The notes: generated by a model not told the origin, from the sequence alone. Positions 54,631 to 64,000 are shown, counted from the first letter of the stretch. The stretch is DNA of 64,000 nt from Pseudomonas sp. UBA6562 (GCF_002434265.1 NZ_DJJS01000001.1:62001-126000); one strand, 5' to 3'. A program made the numbers and translations.

Positions 54631-55233
54631 ATGCCCCCGTTCTACCTGGCCTCAGGCTCACCGCGACGCCGCGAACTGCTGACCCAGGTGGGCGTGTCGT
54701 TCACCGTGCTCGGCGCGCCGGTCGACGAAGCCCTGCTCCCCACCGAAGCGGCCGAGCGCTATGTCGAGCGTCTGGCCCGGGCGAAAGCCCATGCCGGGTT
54801 CGCTCTGCTGCAAGCGCCCGGCGTGGTGCTGGGCGCCGACACCGTCGTGGTGCTCGACGGTCAGGTGCTGGGCAAGCCGCGCGACGCCGCCCATGCCCAG
54901 GCGCTGCTGCTCAGTCTGTCCGGACGCGAGCATCAGGTATTGACCGCCGTCGCCGTCACCGATGGCACGCATACGCGCAGCCTGTGCGTCGCCAGCCAAG
55001 TCAGTTTTCGTACCATCTGCGTCGAAGAAGCGCAGCGTTACTGGGCCAGCGGCGAGCCGGCCGACAAAGCGGGCGGGTACGCGATCCAGGGGCTGGGCGC
55101 CGTCTTCGTCAGCCATTTGAGCGGCAGTTATTCGGCCGTGGTGGGGTTGCCCTTGCAGGAAACCGCCGCATTGCTCGGCGAGTTCGGTGTCGCGTGCTGG
55201 CAATCGGTGCCGCAGATCGTACATAGCCACTAG
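54631..55233 (+). CDS. maf: Maf-like nucleotide pyrophosphatase
   Basis: A Maf/YhdE-family nucleoside triphosphate pyrophosphatase, about 200 residues, that removes dTTP, UTP or modified nucleotides. The Maf signature LASGSPRRRELLTQVGVSF is at the N-terminus, with GADTVVVLDGQVLGKPRDA and GSYSAVVGLPLQET later. The ATG at 54631 lies 6 bases after AAGGAG; a second in-frame ATG at 54625 is too close. It sits between mreD and rng, the same order as in E. coli. Confidence 0.94.
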   Translation: MPPFYLASGSPRRRELLTQVGVSFTVLGAPVDEALLPTEAAERYVERLARAKAHAGFALLQAPGVVLGADTVVVLDGQVLGKPRDAAHAQALLLSLSGREHQVLTAVAVTDGTHTRSLCVASQVSFRTICVEEAQRYWASGEPADKAGGYAIQGLGAVFVSHLSGSYSAVVGLPLQETAALLGEFGVACWQSVPQIVHSH

Positions 55234-55287
55234 CCAGGCACCTCGCCGCCCCCCATCATTAGCCGCTACCTCCGACGAGAACCTGCC

Positions 55288-56745
55288 ATGAGTGAAGAGA
55301 TTCTGATCAACATCACGCCGATGGAATCACGCGTGGCAGTGGTCGAAAACGGGGTGCTGCAAGAGGTGCACGTCGAGCGCACCCAGCGCCGCGGCATCGT
55401 CGGCAACATCTACAAGGGCAAGGTGGTGCGGGTGCTGCCCGGCATGCAGGCGGCCTTCGTCGACATCGGTCTGGAGCGCGCGGCGTTCATCCATGCCTCG
55501 GAGATTTCCCTGCGCGAAGGCGCGGCGGTGGAAACCATCAGCGCCCTGGTGCACGAAGGCCAGGGCCTGGTGGTGCAGGTCACCAAGGACCCGATCGGCT
55601 CCAAGGGCGCGCGGCTCACCACGCAACTGTCGATTCCGTCGCGTTACCTGGTGTACATGCCGCGCAGCAGCCATGTCGGCATTTCCCTGAAGATCGAAGA
55701 CGAAGCCGAGCGCGAGCGCCTCAAGCAGGTGGTCAGCGACTGCATGGCCAAGGAAGAGATGAAGGACGCCGGTGGCTTCATCCTGCGCACTGCCGCCGAA
55801 GGCGCGCGCGCCGACGACATCCTGCAGGACATCCGCTACCTGCGCCGCCTATGGGAACAGATCGCCAGCCAGATGAAGACCTGCGGTGCGCCGACGGTCA
55901 TCTACCAGGACCTGGACCTGGCCCTGCGCACCCTGCGCGACCTGGTCAATGCCAAGATCGAGAAAGTGCGCATCGACTCGCGGGAAACCTTCCAGCGCGC
56001 CACGCAGTTCGTCGGCGAGCTGATGCCGGAGCTGTCCAACCGCCTGGAGCACTATCCCGGCGAGCGGCCGATCTTCGACCTGTATGGCGTCGAAGACGAA
56101 ATCCAGCGTGCGCTGGAGCGTAAGGTGCCGCTCAAGTCGGGGGGCTATCTGGTGGTCGATCCGGCCGAGGCCATGACCACCATCGACGTCAACACCGGGG
56201 CGTTCGTCGGTCACCGCAACCTCGAAGAAACCATCTTCAAGACCAACCTCGAAGCCGCCACCGCCATCGCCCGGCAACTGCGCCTGCGCAACCTGGGCGG
56301 CATCATCATCATCGACTTCATCGACATGGAAGACGAAGAGCACCAGCGCCAGGTGTTGCGTACCCTGGAAAAGCAGCTCGAACGCGACCATGCCAAGACC
56401 AACATCATCGGCATCACCGAGCTGGGCCTGGTGCAGATGACCCGCAAGCGTACCCGCGAAAGCCTCGATCAGGTGCTGTGCGAGCCGTGCAGCGCCTGCC
56501 ACGGGCGCGGGCGGATGAAGACGCCGGAAACCATTTGCTACGAAATCTTTCGGGAAATTCTGCGCGTGGCGCGCGCCTATCAGGCCGAAGGCTACCGGGT
56601 GCTGGCCAACCAGAAGGTGGTCGACCGGCTGCTTGATGAAGAGTCGGGCAACGTGGCCGAACTGGAGGCGTTCATCGGTCGAACCATCCGCTTCCAGGTC
56701 GAGTCCATGTATTCGCAAGAGCAGTACGACGTGGTGCTGCTCTGA
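55288..56745 (+). CDS. rng: Ribonuclease G
   Basis: An endoribonuclease of the RNase E/G family that matures the 5' end of 16S rRNA and helps degrade mRNA. The 485 residues carry the S1 domain near 35-120 (VGNIYKGKVVRVLPGMQAAF), the catalytic Asp region VVDPAEAMTTIDVNTGAFVG and IIIIDFIDMEDEEHQRQVLR, and the zinc-link cysteines CEPCSACHGRG near residue 395. There is no long C-terminal scaffold, which separates it from RNase E. No strong ribosome site is visible. Confidence 0.97.
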   Translation: MSEEILINITPMESRVAVVENGVLQEVHVERTQRRGIVGNIYKGKVVRVLPGMQAAFVDIGLERAAFIHASEISLREGAAVETISALVHEGQGLVVQVTKDPIGSKGARLTTQLSIPSRYLVYMPRSSHVGISLKIEDEAERERLKQVVSDCMAKEEMKDAGGFILRTAAEGARADDILQDIRYLRRLWEQIASQMKTCGAPTVIYQDLDLALRTLRDLVNAKIEKVRIDSRETFQRATQFVGELMPELSNRLEHYPGERPIFDLYGVEDEIQRALERKVPLKSGGYLVVDPAEAMTTIDVNTGAFVGHRNLEETIFKTNLEAATAIARQLRLRNLGGIIIIDFIDMEDEEHQRQVLRTLEKQLERDHAKTNIIGITELGLVQMTRKRTRESLDQVLCEPCSACHGRGRMKTPETICYEIFREILRVARAYQAEGYRVLANQKVVDRLLDEESGNVAELEAFIGRTIRFQVESMYSQEQYDVVLL

Positions 56746-56815
56746 GCGGGGTTGATGGCGCAGGCACGGCCTGCGCGCTACCCGTGGCCATTATCGAAAT
56801 ACGACTGCGAGGGCC

Positions 56816-59800
56816 ATGGCCATGGGACGTATGACGCGCGTTCCGGGCGCCTTGACCCGTTGGGGCTTGGGCGCCTGCGCGCTGCTGGCGGTACTGCTGG
56901 CACTGTATGCCAGCCTGGGCCGCGTGCTGGTGCCGCTAGTGGCCGAGTACCGCGCCGAGATCGAACGCAAGGTTAGCGAGGCGGTGGGTGTGCCGGTGCA
57001 CATCGGCGCGCTCGAAGGCCGTTGGCTGCGGCTTTCGCCCATGATCAGCCTGCACGATGTGCAGATCGGCGAGGGGCAGTCCTCGCTGCGCCTGGACGAC
57101 GTCAAGGCGGTGCCTGACCTGTGGGGCAGCCTCAAGGCGCGCGAGATACGGCTGGCCAATCTACAGGTCAGCGGGGTGCAGCTCATCGTGCGCGAAAACC
57201 AGGAAGGCCGGTGGACGCTCGAAGGCCTGCCGCAGCGCGACGACGCACCCAGCGACCCGGAGCAGATCCTCAAGCAGTTGCGTCAACTGGGCCGGGTCGA
57301 TCTGTTCGACAGCCAGGTCACGTTGCACCCATGGCAGCGTGAACCGCTGACGCTCACCTACGTCGAACTCGGCCTGCGCGCCGGCAGCCAACGGCAATCG
57401 CTCGAAATGCGCGCCACGCTGCCCGACGGTCAGCCGCTGTCGGCCGTGCTGCATGGCCAGGCCCGCGCCGAGCAGTGGCGCGACGGCGCGGTGCAGGCCT
57501 ATGTAAGCCTGCCGCAGGCCGAGTGGGCGCAGTGGATACCGCCACGCCTGCTCGGCGCCTGGCAGGCCGATCGGTTGCAGGCGGGCGGTCAGGTGTGGCT
57601 GGAATGGGGCGAACGCAAACTGCAAAAAGCTGTGGTCCGAGTGCAGGCGCCGCAGCTGCGCGGTGCCCATGAAGGACGCAAGCCGATCAGCGTGAAAGAG
57701 GTGGCCTTGTCGGCTTGGCTCGAGCGCAATGCCCAAGGCTTGGCCGTACAGGTCGACTCGTTGGCGGCGCGGATCGGCGAGACGCCATGGCAGGCACGCC
57801 TGAAACTGCAACAGACCGACGCTCAGACGCCCGAACAAGAGCTCTGGCAAGTCCAGGCCGACCGTATCGATCTGACCCCCCTGACCCCGGTGATCCACGC
57901 ACTGGCACCTCTGCCGGAGCCCGCCTTGAAGGCCGTCGACGCCTTGCAGGTGACCGGCGCGCTGCGCAACCTGCGCCTCGACCTGCGTCCCAAGGCCGAG
58001 GGCGACCAGCGTGCGCAGTTCGCCGCCAACCTGGAGCGGGTAGGCTTCGACGCCTATCACGGCGCGCCGGGTGCCGGTAACGTCAGCGGCAGTATCCAGG
58101 GCGACCTGGGGCATGGCGAACTGCGTCTGGACAGCGAAGCCTTCATGCTGCACCTCTACCCGATCTTCGCCAAACCCTGGCACTACGAACAGGCCAACGC
58201 GCGGCTCACCTGGGCCCTGAACAAGCAGAGCTTCACCCTGGCGGCGCCGTACCTGAAGGTGAAGGGTAAGGAAGGCAACATCGCCGGCGACTTTCTCATT
58301 CGCCTGTTCCTCGAACCTGGGCACGAAGACTACATGGACCTGCGCGTGGGCCTGACCGAGGGTGACGGCCGCTACACCGCCAAGTACCTGCCCGAAGTGC
58401 TGGGCGACGACGTCGACAAGTGGCTGCGCAGCGCCATCCTGCAAGGCGATGTGGACGAGGGCTACTTCCAGTATCAGGGTTCGCTGCACCACGATGCGCC
58501 GGCCCATTCGCGCACCCTCAGCCTGTTCTTCGCGGTGCGCAACGCCGCGCTCGACTTCCAGCCAGGCTGGCCGCACTTGCAGCAGGTCGATGGCAAGGTC
58601 TATGTCGACGATGCCGGCGTGCGCGTGGTGGCCGAGCGTGGTCGGATACTCGATACCGGGTTGAGCCAGGTCAAGGTCGAGATTCCCCATGCCAAGCCAG
58701 GCCAGCCCAGCCACTTGCAGGTGCGTGGCAAGGTCGACGGCAAGCTGTCCGATGGGTTGAAGATTCTCCAGGAGGCGCCGATCGGCACCGAAGACGTGTT
58801 CGCCGGCTGGGAAGGCAAAGGCCCGTTGAGCGGCGAGCTGAGCCTGGACATTCCGCTGGCCAAAGGCGCAACGCCCAAGGTGCTGGTGGATTTCGCCACG
58901 CGCGACGCGACCCTGAACATCGCGTCCCCACAGTTGCAATTGAGTCAGGTCACGGGCGACTTCCAGTTCGACCTGGCCAAGGGCTTGAGCGGCCGCGACA
59001 TCCGCCTGCGCGCCTTCGACCGGCCGGTGACTGCGCAGATCACCGCGCAAGGCCAGGGCGGGCAGATGCAGACCCGTATCGACGCGAGCGGGCAGATCGC
59101 GCTGAAGGCCCTGAGCGACTGGCTGCAATTCAAGCAGGCGCTGCCTCTGGACGGTGAATTGCCGTACCGGTTGCAGGTCAACCTCGGCAGCCGGGAAAAC
59201 CGTCTGCTGGTCGATTCCAACCTCAAAGGGCTGCGCATCGATCTGCCCGCGCCTTTCGGCAAAGCCGCCTCGACCGCGCGCGACGGTCATTTCAGCATGG
59301 CCCTCGACGGCGCCGAACGGCGTATGGACGCACGCTATGCCGATCTCGCGCAACTGGCTTACATCGCCCCAGCCGAGCGTCTGACCGAGGGCCGGGGCGA
59401 GCTGCTGTTGGGTAGTGGCGGGCAGCCCACACCGCCCGCCGGTCAGGGCCTGTGGGTGCGTGGCCGTTTGGAAAGCCTGGACCTGGGGGCCTGGCAACAG
59501 CAGGCCAGCCAGCTCGCCGGCGGCGATCCGGGTGGCAGTGCGCGCCAGGTGCTGCAAGGCGCGGACTTGAGCATCGGTCGCATCGACGCCTCGGGCATGA
59601 CCCTGAACCAGGCCGTGGTCCGCCTGCGGCGCGGTGCCAGCGCCTGGGACCTGCGCTTGGACAGCCGCGAAGTGATTGGCGATGCCCACTTGGCCGATGC
59701 CAAAGCGGCGCCGTTGGTCGTGCGCCTGCAAACCTTGCGGCTACCCCCTGCGCAGCCCGAACAGGATCCGAACGCGCCGTCGAGCGACCCACTGGCCAGC

Positions 59801-60640
59801 TACGATCCGCACCAGGCGCCCGCCCTTGACCTCAGCATCGACAAGCTCTACCGCGGCGACGACCTCTACGGGCGGGTGGCGCTGAAGTTGCGCCCGACCG
59901 GGCGCGGCGTGTCGGTGGACGACATCGACGTCGACCTCAAGGGCCTGCAAGCCAATGGCAGCGCCGCGTGGGAGGGAAGCACCGGCCGTAGCAACAGTTG
60001 GTACAAGGGTCGCGTGTCGGGCCGCAACCTGGCCGATGTCCTAGAGGCCTGGGGCTTCGCGCCTTCGGTCACCAGCCGCGACTTCCGCCTGGACGTGGAC
60101 GCGCGCTGGCCTGGCTCGCCGGCCTGGGTCGGGCTGGACAAGGTGTCGGGCAGCTTGCGGGCGTCGATGCGCGAAGGTCAGTTCAAGCAAGTGGAAGGCG
60201 GCGCCCAAGCCCTGCGTGTGTTTGGCCTGCTCAATTTCGACGCCTTGGGCCGGCGCTTGCGCCTGGACTTCTCGGACCTGTTCGGCAAGGGCTTGGCCTA
60301 CGACCGGGTCAAGGCGTTACTGGCAGTCAGCCGCGGCCGCTACGTCACCCGCGAGCCGATCCGCATGACCGGTCCTTCCAGCGACATCGAGATCGACGGT
60401 ACCGTGGACATGGCGCGCGAGCGGGTGGTGGCCAACGTCAAAGTGGCGCTGCCGGTCACCAACAACCTGCCGCTGGCGGCCCTGCTAGTGGGTGCGCCGG
60501 TGGTCGGCGGGGCGCTGTTCATCGTCGACCGGCTGCTCGGTGACCGGGTGGCGCGTTTCGCCAGCGTCAATTACCGCGTCGTGGGCCCTCTGAAAGAGCC
60601 TAAGATCACCTTCGTGAAACCCTTTACCCGCGGTCGTTAG
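56816..60640 (+). CDS. yhdP: Large AsmA-like envelope protein YhdP
   Basis: An inner-membrane-anchored periplasmic protein of about 1,270 residues in the AsmA-like (DUF3971) family. In E. coli YhdP is one of three proteins that bridge the envelope and move phospholipids to the outer membrane. One membrane helix is near residues 13-35 (LGACALLAVLLALYASLGRV). The rest is beta-rich repeats, ending in the conserved LPVTNNLPLAALLVGAPVVG segment. ATGs at 56816, 56822 and 56831 are all possible starts; GAGGG at 56809-56813 fits 56822 best. It follows rng as in enterobacteria. Confidence 0.93.
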   Translation: MAMGRMTRVPGALTRWGLGACALLAVLLALYASLGRVLVPLVAEYRAEIERKVSEAVGVPVHIGALEGRWLRLSPMISLHDVQIGEGQSSLRLDDVKAVPDLWGSLKAREIRLANLQVSGVQLIVRENQEGRWTLEGLPQRDDAPSDPEQILKQLRQLGRVDLFDSQVTLHPWQREPLTLTYVELGLRAGSQRQSLEMRATLPDGQPLSAVLHGQARAEQWRDGAVQAYVSLPQAEWAQWIPPRLLGAWQADRLQAGGQVWLEWGERKLQKAVVRVQAPQLRGAHEGRKPISVKEVALSAWLERNAQGLAVQVDSLAARIGETPWQARLKLQQTDAQTPEQELWQVQADRIDLTPLTPVIHALAPLPEPALKAVDALQVTGALRNLRLDLRPKAEGDQRAQFAANLERVGFDAYHGAPGAGNVSGSIQGDLGHGELRLDSEAFMLHLYPIFAKPWHYEQANARLTWALNKQSFTLAAPYLKVKGKEGNIAGDFLIRLFLEPGHEDYMDLRVGLTEGDGRYTAKYLPEVLGDDVDKWLRSAILQGDVDEGYFQYQGSLHHDAPAHSRTLSLFFAVRNAALDFQPGWPHLQQVDGKVYVDDAGVRVVAERGRILDTGLSQVKVEIPHAKPGQPSHLQVRGKVDGKLSDGLKILQEAPIGTEDVFAGWEGKGPLSGELSLDIPLAKGATPKVLVDFATRDATLNIASPQLQLSQVTGDFQFDLAKGLSGRDIRLRAFDRPVTAQITAQGQGGQMQTRIDASGQIALKALSDWLQFKQALPLDGELPYRLQVNLGSRENRLLVDSNLKGLRIDLPAPFGKAASTARDGHFSMALDGAERRMDARYADLAQLAYIAPAERLTEGRGELLLGSGGQPTPPAGQGLWVRGRLESLDLGAWQQQASQLAGGDPGGSARQVLQGADLSIGRIDASGMTLNQAVVRLRRGASAWDLRLDSREVIGDAHLADAKAAPLVVRLQTLRLPPAQPEQDPNAPSSDPLASYDPHQAPALDLSIDKLYRGDDLYGRVALKLRPTGRGVSVDDIDVDLKGLQANGSAAWEGSTGRSNSWYKGRVSGRNLADVLEAWGFAPSVTSRDFRLDVDARWPGSPAWVGLDKVSGSLRASMREGQFKQVEGGAQALRVFGLLNFDALGRRLRLDFSDLFGKGLAYDRVKALLAVSRGRYVTREPIRMTGPSSDIEIDGTVDMARERVVANVKVALPVTNNLPLAALLVGAPVVGGALFIVDRLLGDRVARFASVNYRVVGPLKEPKITFVKPFTRGR

Positions 60641-60650
60641 GAGCCTGTCC

Positions 60651-61502
60651 ATGAGCATTGCCGTGATCCAGATGGTCAGCCAGGAGGACTTGCTGGCCAA
60701 CCTGCGCCAAGCCGAGCGGCTACTAGAACAGGCCGCGTCGGGCGGCGCCCGTCTAGCGGTGCTGCCGGAAAACTTCGCCGCCATGGGGCGCCGCGACGCT
60801 GCGCGCATTGGCCTGGACGAAGCGTTGGGCCGCGGACCGATCCTGCCGTGGTTGAAACGCACCGCCCGCGCCCTCAAGTTATGGATAGTCGCAGGCACCT
60901 TGCCCTTGCCCCCGGCCGACACACCCCATGGCAAGGCCTGCGCCTGTTCCTTGTTGATCGATGAAGACGGCGAGATCGCCGCACGCTACGACAAGCTGCA
61001 TCTGTTCGACGTCGATGTCAGCGACAACCGTGGGCGTTATCGCGAATCGGATGACTATGCTTCAGGTGATCGAGTGGTGGTGGCCGACACGCCAGTCGGT
61101 CGTTTGGGCCTGACGGTGTGCTACGACCTGCGCTTTCCCGAGTTGTACAGCGCCTTGCGTGCGGCAGGCGCGCAGTTGATCAGCGCGCCCTCGGCCTTCA
61201 CGGCGGTGACGGGCGCCGCGCACTGGGAGGTCTTGATTCGTGCGCGGGCCATCGAGACCCAATGTTATGTGCTGGCGGCGGCCCAGGGCGGGCTGCACCC
61301 AGGTCCGCGCGAGACCCATGGCCATGCGGCCATCGTCGATCCCTGGGGGCGGATACTCGCCGAACAGGCGCAGGGCGAGGCCGTGTTGCTGGCCACGCGC
61401 GACGCCGACGAACAGGCGTCCATACGGACGCGAATGCCGGTGTTCGCGCACCGGCGCTTTTTCTCGCAGGACGCCGTGCGGCCTGCGCACCTTTTGGAGT
61501 GA
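60651..61502 (+). CDS. Carbon-nitrogen hydrolase, Nit1-like amidase
   Basis: A nitrilase-superfamily hydrolase of 283 residues. The triad residues are Glu in AVLPENFAAMG, Lys in YDKLHLFDVDV and Cys in LTVCYDLRFPELYSAL. The sequence fits the Nit1/NitFhit branch, whose members deaminate glutathione side products such as deaminated glutathione. TAGGAG overlaps the yhdP stop, and its own stop lies 3 bases before tldD, so yhdP, this gene and tldD are probably one transcript. The exact substrate is inferred from family. Confidence 0.88.
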   Translation: MSIAVIQMVSQEDLLANLRQAERLLEQAASGGARLAVLPENFAAMGRRDAARIGLDEALGRGPILPWLKRTARALKLWIVAGTLPLPPADTPHGKACACSLLIDEDGEIAARYDKLHLFDVDVSDNRGRYRESDDYASGDRVVVADTPVGRLGLTVCYDLRFPELYSALRAAGAQLISAPSAFTAVTGAAHWEVLIRARAIETQCYVLAAAQGGLHPGPRETHGHAAIVDPWGRILAEQAQGEAVLLATRDADEQASIRTRMPVFAHRRFFSQDAVRPAHLLE

Positions 61503-61504
61503 CT

Positions 61505-62944
61505 ATGAGCCAGATGTTATCCACCGTCAGTGAGCAACTCCTGGCCCCCGGCGGCTTGACCCTGGACAGCCTGCAGAGCGTGCTGGGCGCCCTGGCAGGC
61601 CCTGGCATCGACGCCGCCGACCTGTATTTCCAGGGCCAGGTCTCGGAAACCTGGGCCTTGGAAGACGGCATCGTCAAGGAAGGCAGTTTCAACCTCGACC
61701 AGGGCGTGGGCGTGCGTGCCCAGTCGGGCGAGAAGACCGGCTTCGCCTACAGCAACGCCATCAACCTCGAAGCGCTGACCGCCGCCGCCACTGCCGCACG
61801 CTCGATTTCCCGTTCCGGTCAGCATGGCCGTGTGCAGGCATTCCAGAGCCGCGACGTGACCGCACTGTACGGCGCCGACAACCCCTTGGACGTGCTCAGC
61901 CGCGCCGAGAAGGTCGAACTACTCAAGCGCGTAGACGCCGCGACCCGCGCCCTGGACCCGCGCATCCAGCAGGTCAGCGTCAGCCTGGCCGGGGTCTGGG
62001 AACGCATCCTGGTCGCCGCCGCCGATGGCAGTCTGGCCGCCGACGTGCGGCCGCTGGTGCGCTTCAACGTCAGCGTCATCGTCGAGCAGAACGGCCGCCG
62101 CGAGCGGGGCGGGCAGGGCGGTGGCGGGCGTACCGACTATCGCTTCTTCACCGAAGAAAAGGTCATGGGCTATGCCCGCGAAGCGTTGCGCCAGGCGCTG
62201 GTCAACCTCGAAGCGGTACCCGCGCCGGCCGGCACCTTGCCGGTGGTGCTGGGCTCCGGCTGGTCCGGCGTGCTGCTGCACGAAGCGGTGGGCCACGGTC
62301 TGGAGGGCGACTTCAACCGCAAGGGCAGCTCGGCGTTCAGTGGGCGCATCGGCGAGATGGTCGCCTCTCCACTGTGCACCATCGTCGACGACGGCACCCT
62401 GGAAGGCCGTCGTGGCTCGCTCAGCGTCGACGACGAAGGCACGCCCACCGAGTGCACCACCCTGATCGAGAACGGTGTGCTCAAGGGCTACATCCAGGAC
62501 AAGCTCAACGCGCGCCTGATGGGCATGGCGGTCACCGGCAACGGTCGCCGCGAGTCCTATGCCCACCTGCCCATGCCGCGCATGACCAACACCTATATGC
62601 GTGCCGGCGAAAGCGACCCCGAAGAGATCATCCGTTCGGTCAAGCGTGGCCTGTACTGCGCCAACCTGGGCGGTGGCCAGGTCGACATCACCAGCGGCAA
62701 GTTCGTGTTCTCCACCAGCGAGGCGTACCTGATCGAGGACGGCAAGATCACCGCACCGGTCAAGGGCGCGACGCTGATCGGCAATGGCCCGGAAGCCATG
62801 AGCCGGGTGTCGATGGTCGGTAACGACCTGGCCCTGGACAGCGGCGTGGGTACGTGTGGCAAGGACGGCCAATCGGTGCCGGTCGGCGTCGGTCAGCCCA
62901 CCTTGAAGCTCGATGCCATCACGGTCGGCGGTACGGGGGCGTGA
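61505..62944 (+). CDS. tldD: Metalloprotease TldD
   Basis: The catalytic subunit of the TldD/TldE zinc protease that degrades unfolded peptides and matures some peptide antibiotics. It has 479 residues. The zinc motif is in LLHEAVGHGLEGDFNRKGSS. The conserved region SVDDEGTPTECTTLIENGVL and the end SGVGTCGKDGQSVPVGVGQP follow. The ATG at 61505 overlaps nothing but lies right behind the GGAG of the previous gene's end. Its partner gene, pmbA (tldE), begins at 63638 after convergent yjgA. Confidence 0.97.
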   Translation: MSQMLSTVSEQLLAPGGLTLDSLQSVLGALAGPGIDAADLYFQGQVSETWALEDGIVKEGSFNLDQGVGVRAQSGEKTGFAYSNAINLEALTAAATAARSISRSGQHGRVQAFQSRDVTALYGADNPLDVLSRAEKVELLKRVDAATRALDPRIQQVSVSLAGVWERILVAAADGSLAADVRPLVRFNVSVIVEQNGRRERGGQGGGGRTDYRFFTEEKVMGYAREALRQALVNLEAVPAPAGTLPVVLGSGWSGVLLHEAVGHGLEGDFNRKGSSAFSGRIGEMVASPLCTIVDDGTLEGRRGSLSVDDEGTPTECTTLIENGVLKGYIQDKLNARLMGMAVTGNGRRESYAHLPMPRMTNTYMRAGESDPEEIIRSVKRGLYCANLGGGQVDITSGKFVFSTSEAYLIEDGKITAPVKGATLIGNGPEAMSRVSMVGNDLALDSGVGTCGKDGQSVPVGVGQPTLKLDAITVGGTGA

Positions 62945-63007
62945 AGGGCGCCATCGGGGGACGAGACGCCGAACCGGCGCGCCCCACGATGGGCGAGCGG
63001 CCCGGGC

Positions 63008-63529
63008 TCAGCGCAGGCCGCGCTGCAGCTCGTCGAGGTCGCGGATGTACTTGAACACCTTGCGCGCGGCGGCCGGCGGCTTGTTGCGCGCCTTCTCGTG
63101 CTGGGCATGGCGGATCAGCGAGCGCAGGTGCTGGCGGTCGGTGTCGGGGAACTCGTTGACGAAGCGTTCCAGGTCTTCGTCGTTACCGTCGACCAGCCGG
63201 TCGCGCCAGCGCTCCAGATTATGGAAACGCTCGTTGTATTGGCGGCTGGAGGTGTCGACCTGTTCGAACACCGCGTTGATGGCTTCCAGGTCCTGGTCGC
63301 GCATCAGCTTGCCGACGAACGACATGTGCCGTTTACGGGCGATGTGCGAGGTGTGCTTGCTGGCATCGGCCAGCGCCTTGCGCAAGGCGTCGGTCAGCGG
63401 CAGGCGGGCCAGGGTATCGGCCTTGAGAGTGGTCAGGCGTTCGCCCAGTTCGACCAGCGCAAGCAGCTCGCGCTTGATCTGGGTTTTGCTTTTTTCGCCG
63501 TCGAAGGCGTCGTCGTATGAATCAACCAT
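63008..63529 (-). CDS. yjgA: Ribosome-associated protein YjgA (DarP, DUF615)
   Basis: A 173-residue protein that binds late 50S ribosomal precursors and aids maturation. The family hallmarks KTQIKRELLALVELGERLTT (near 14-33) and HMSFVGKLMRDQDLEAINAV are present, and the end is LRSLIRHAQHEKARNKPPAA. The ATG at 63529 gives the normal start MVDSYDDAFDGEKSK; a longer in-frame opening over pmbA is rejected. It lies between tldD (convergent) and pmbA (divergent), as in other pseudomonads. Confidence 0.95.
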   Translation of the reverse strand: MVDSYDDAFDGEKSKTQIKRELLALVELGERLTTLKADTLARLPLTDALRKALADASKHTSHIARKRHMSFVGKLMRDQDLEAINAVFEQVDTSSRQYNERFHNLERWRDRLVDGNDEDLERFVNEFPDTDRQHLRSLIRHAQHEKARNKPPAAARKVFKYIRDLDELQRGLR

Positions 63530-63637
63530 GGTGGCAGTCCGCAGGAAATCGTCGCCATGATAACCAGTCGGGGGCCGCTTGTCCGGCCCGGTCGTAGCAT
63601 GGCCCGTGCCGAACGCAGAATTTGATGGGAGATAACC

Positions 63638-64000
63638 ATGAGTGCAGTCCAGAGCGTAGGCCCGAAGGACCTGCCGGCGTTGCAGGAGCAGGTCGAGGCG
63701 ATCGTCGCCGAGGCCAGACGCCAGGGCGCCAGCGCCTGCGAAGTGGCGGTGTCGTTGGAACAGGGGCTGTCCACCACGGTGCGCCAGCGCGAGGTGGAAA
63801 CGGTCGAATTCAACCGTGACCAGGGGTTCGGCATCACCCTGTACGTCGGTCAGCGCAAAGGCTCGGCCAGCACTTCGGCCAGTGGCCCGGAGGCGATCCG
63901 CGAGACCGTGGCGGCGGCGTTGGCCATCGCCAAGCACACCTCCGAAGACGAATGCTCGGGCCTGGCCGACGCCGGACTGATGGCCCGCGACATCCCCGAG
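63638..64000 (+). CDS. pmbA: Metalloprotease subunit PmbA/TldE, N-terminal part (cut by window end)
   Basis: The first 121 codons of the second subunit of the TldD/TldE protease, open to the last base of the window. It begins MSAVQSVGPKDLPALQEQVE and shows the typical CEVAVSLEQGLSTTVRQREV and VEFNRDQGFGITLYVGQRKG. GGGAGA before the ATG serves as ribosome site. The rest of the gene is outside the window, so integrity cannot be judged. TldE lacks the zinc motif and needs TldD, encoded at 61505. Confidence 0.93.
   Translation, partial: MSAVQSVGPKDLPALQEQVEAIVAEARRQGASACEVAVSLEQGLSTTVRQREVETVEFNRDQGFGITLYVGQRKGSASTSASGPEAIRETVAAALAIAKHTSEDECSGLADAGLMARDIPE

Noticed and set aside
57161..59731. 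A minus-strand frame of about 850 codons inside yhdP
   Set aside because: It is antisense to a clear AsmA-like gene and shows only the biased composition of reverse frames, with no domain.

Overview
The window is about 64 kb of GC-rich chromosome from a fluorescent Pseudomonas, most likely the P. putida group. The evidence is the gene content and order: an iscRSUA-hscBA-fdx-iscX cluster; ndk-rlmN-pilF-rodZ-ispG-hisS-yfgM-bamB-der; prfC; a dpp locus with an OprD-family porin; RoxSR; gatCAB divergent from mreBCD; and maf-rng-yhdP-tldD-pmbA. REP sequences of the Pseudomonas type support this. The assignment rests on recognised families and remembered synteny, not on a search. Almost everything is core chromosome. 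No rRNA, tRNA, prophage, transposase or CRISPR array was seen.

Layout. 1-6.2 kb: the 3' end of cysE, then the Fe-S assembly operon, starting with a sigma70 promoter overlapped by an IscR-type operator and ending in a hairpin that also carries the -10 box of ndk. 6.2-13.9 kb: a tightly packed + strand run for nucleotide balance, rRNA/tRNA methylation, pilus secretin assembly, cell shape, isoprenoid synthesis, histidyl-tRNA synthesis and outer membrane assembly, closed by a strong terminator. 14.0-17.5 kb: der, then an overlapping aminotransferase/omega-amidase pair. 17.5-22.6 kb, minus strand: an ornithine decarboxylase-type enzyme, a REP palindrome, and an OpuC-type osmoprotectant ABC transporter. 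23.1-24.7 kb: prfC. 24.7-27.7 kb, minus strand: a polyamine-type binding protein, a cupin and a PuuB-like FAD oxidase.

27.8-30.6 kb is the least ordinary stretch. It holds a gene for a protein with tandem Lys-Pro-Pro-Val-His-Pro-Pro repeats and a PDG-repeat tail, an AraC regulator with an NTF2/SnoaL-like sensor domain, and a multi-pass membrane protein behind a near-consensus sigma54 promoter, followed by a 24-residue membrane microprotein. 30.6-41.1 kb, minus strand: a dipeptide uptake locus with three DppA paralogues, an OpdP-like porin and DppBCDF.

41.4-48.2 kb: a SIMPL-domain protein, the RoxS/RoxR redox two-component pair, an auxin-efflux-type carrier, an aromatic amino acid permease, a CaxA-type exchanger with an unusual Gln in its first ion-binding repeat, and an RlpA-like lipoprotein. 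48.2-64 kb: gatCAB on the minus strand, divergent from mreB, mreC (apparently starting at ATT) and mreD, then maf, rng, yhdP, a nitrilase-family gene, tldD, yjgA (minus strand) and the 5' part of pmbA cut by the window edge.

The most unusual findings are the 27.8-30.6 kb block, the ndk promoter nested in a terminator loop, repeated operator-like half-sites before the dpp locus, the MreC start codon, and the Glu-to-Gln change in the exchanger. No complete undescribed system could be proven from sequence alone.
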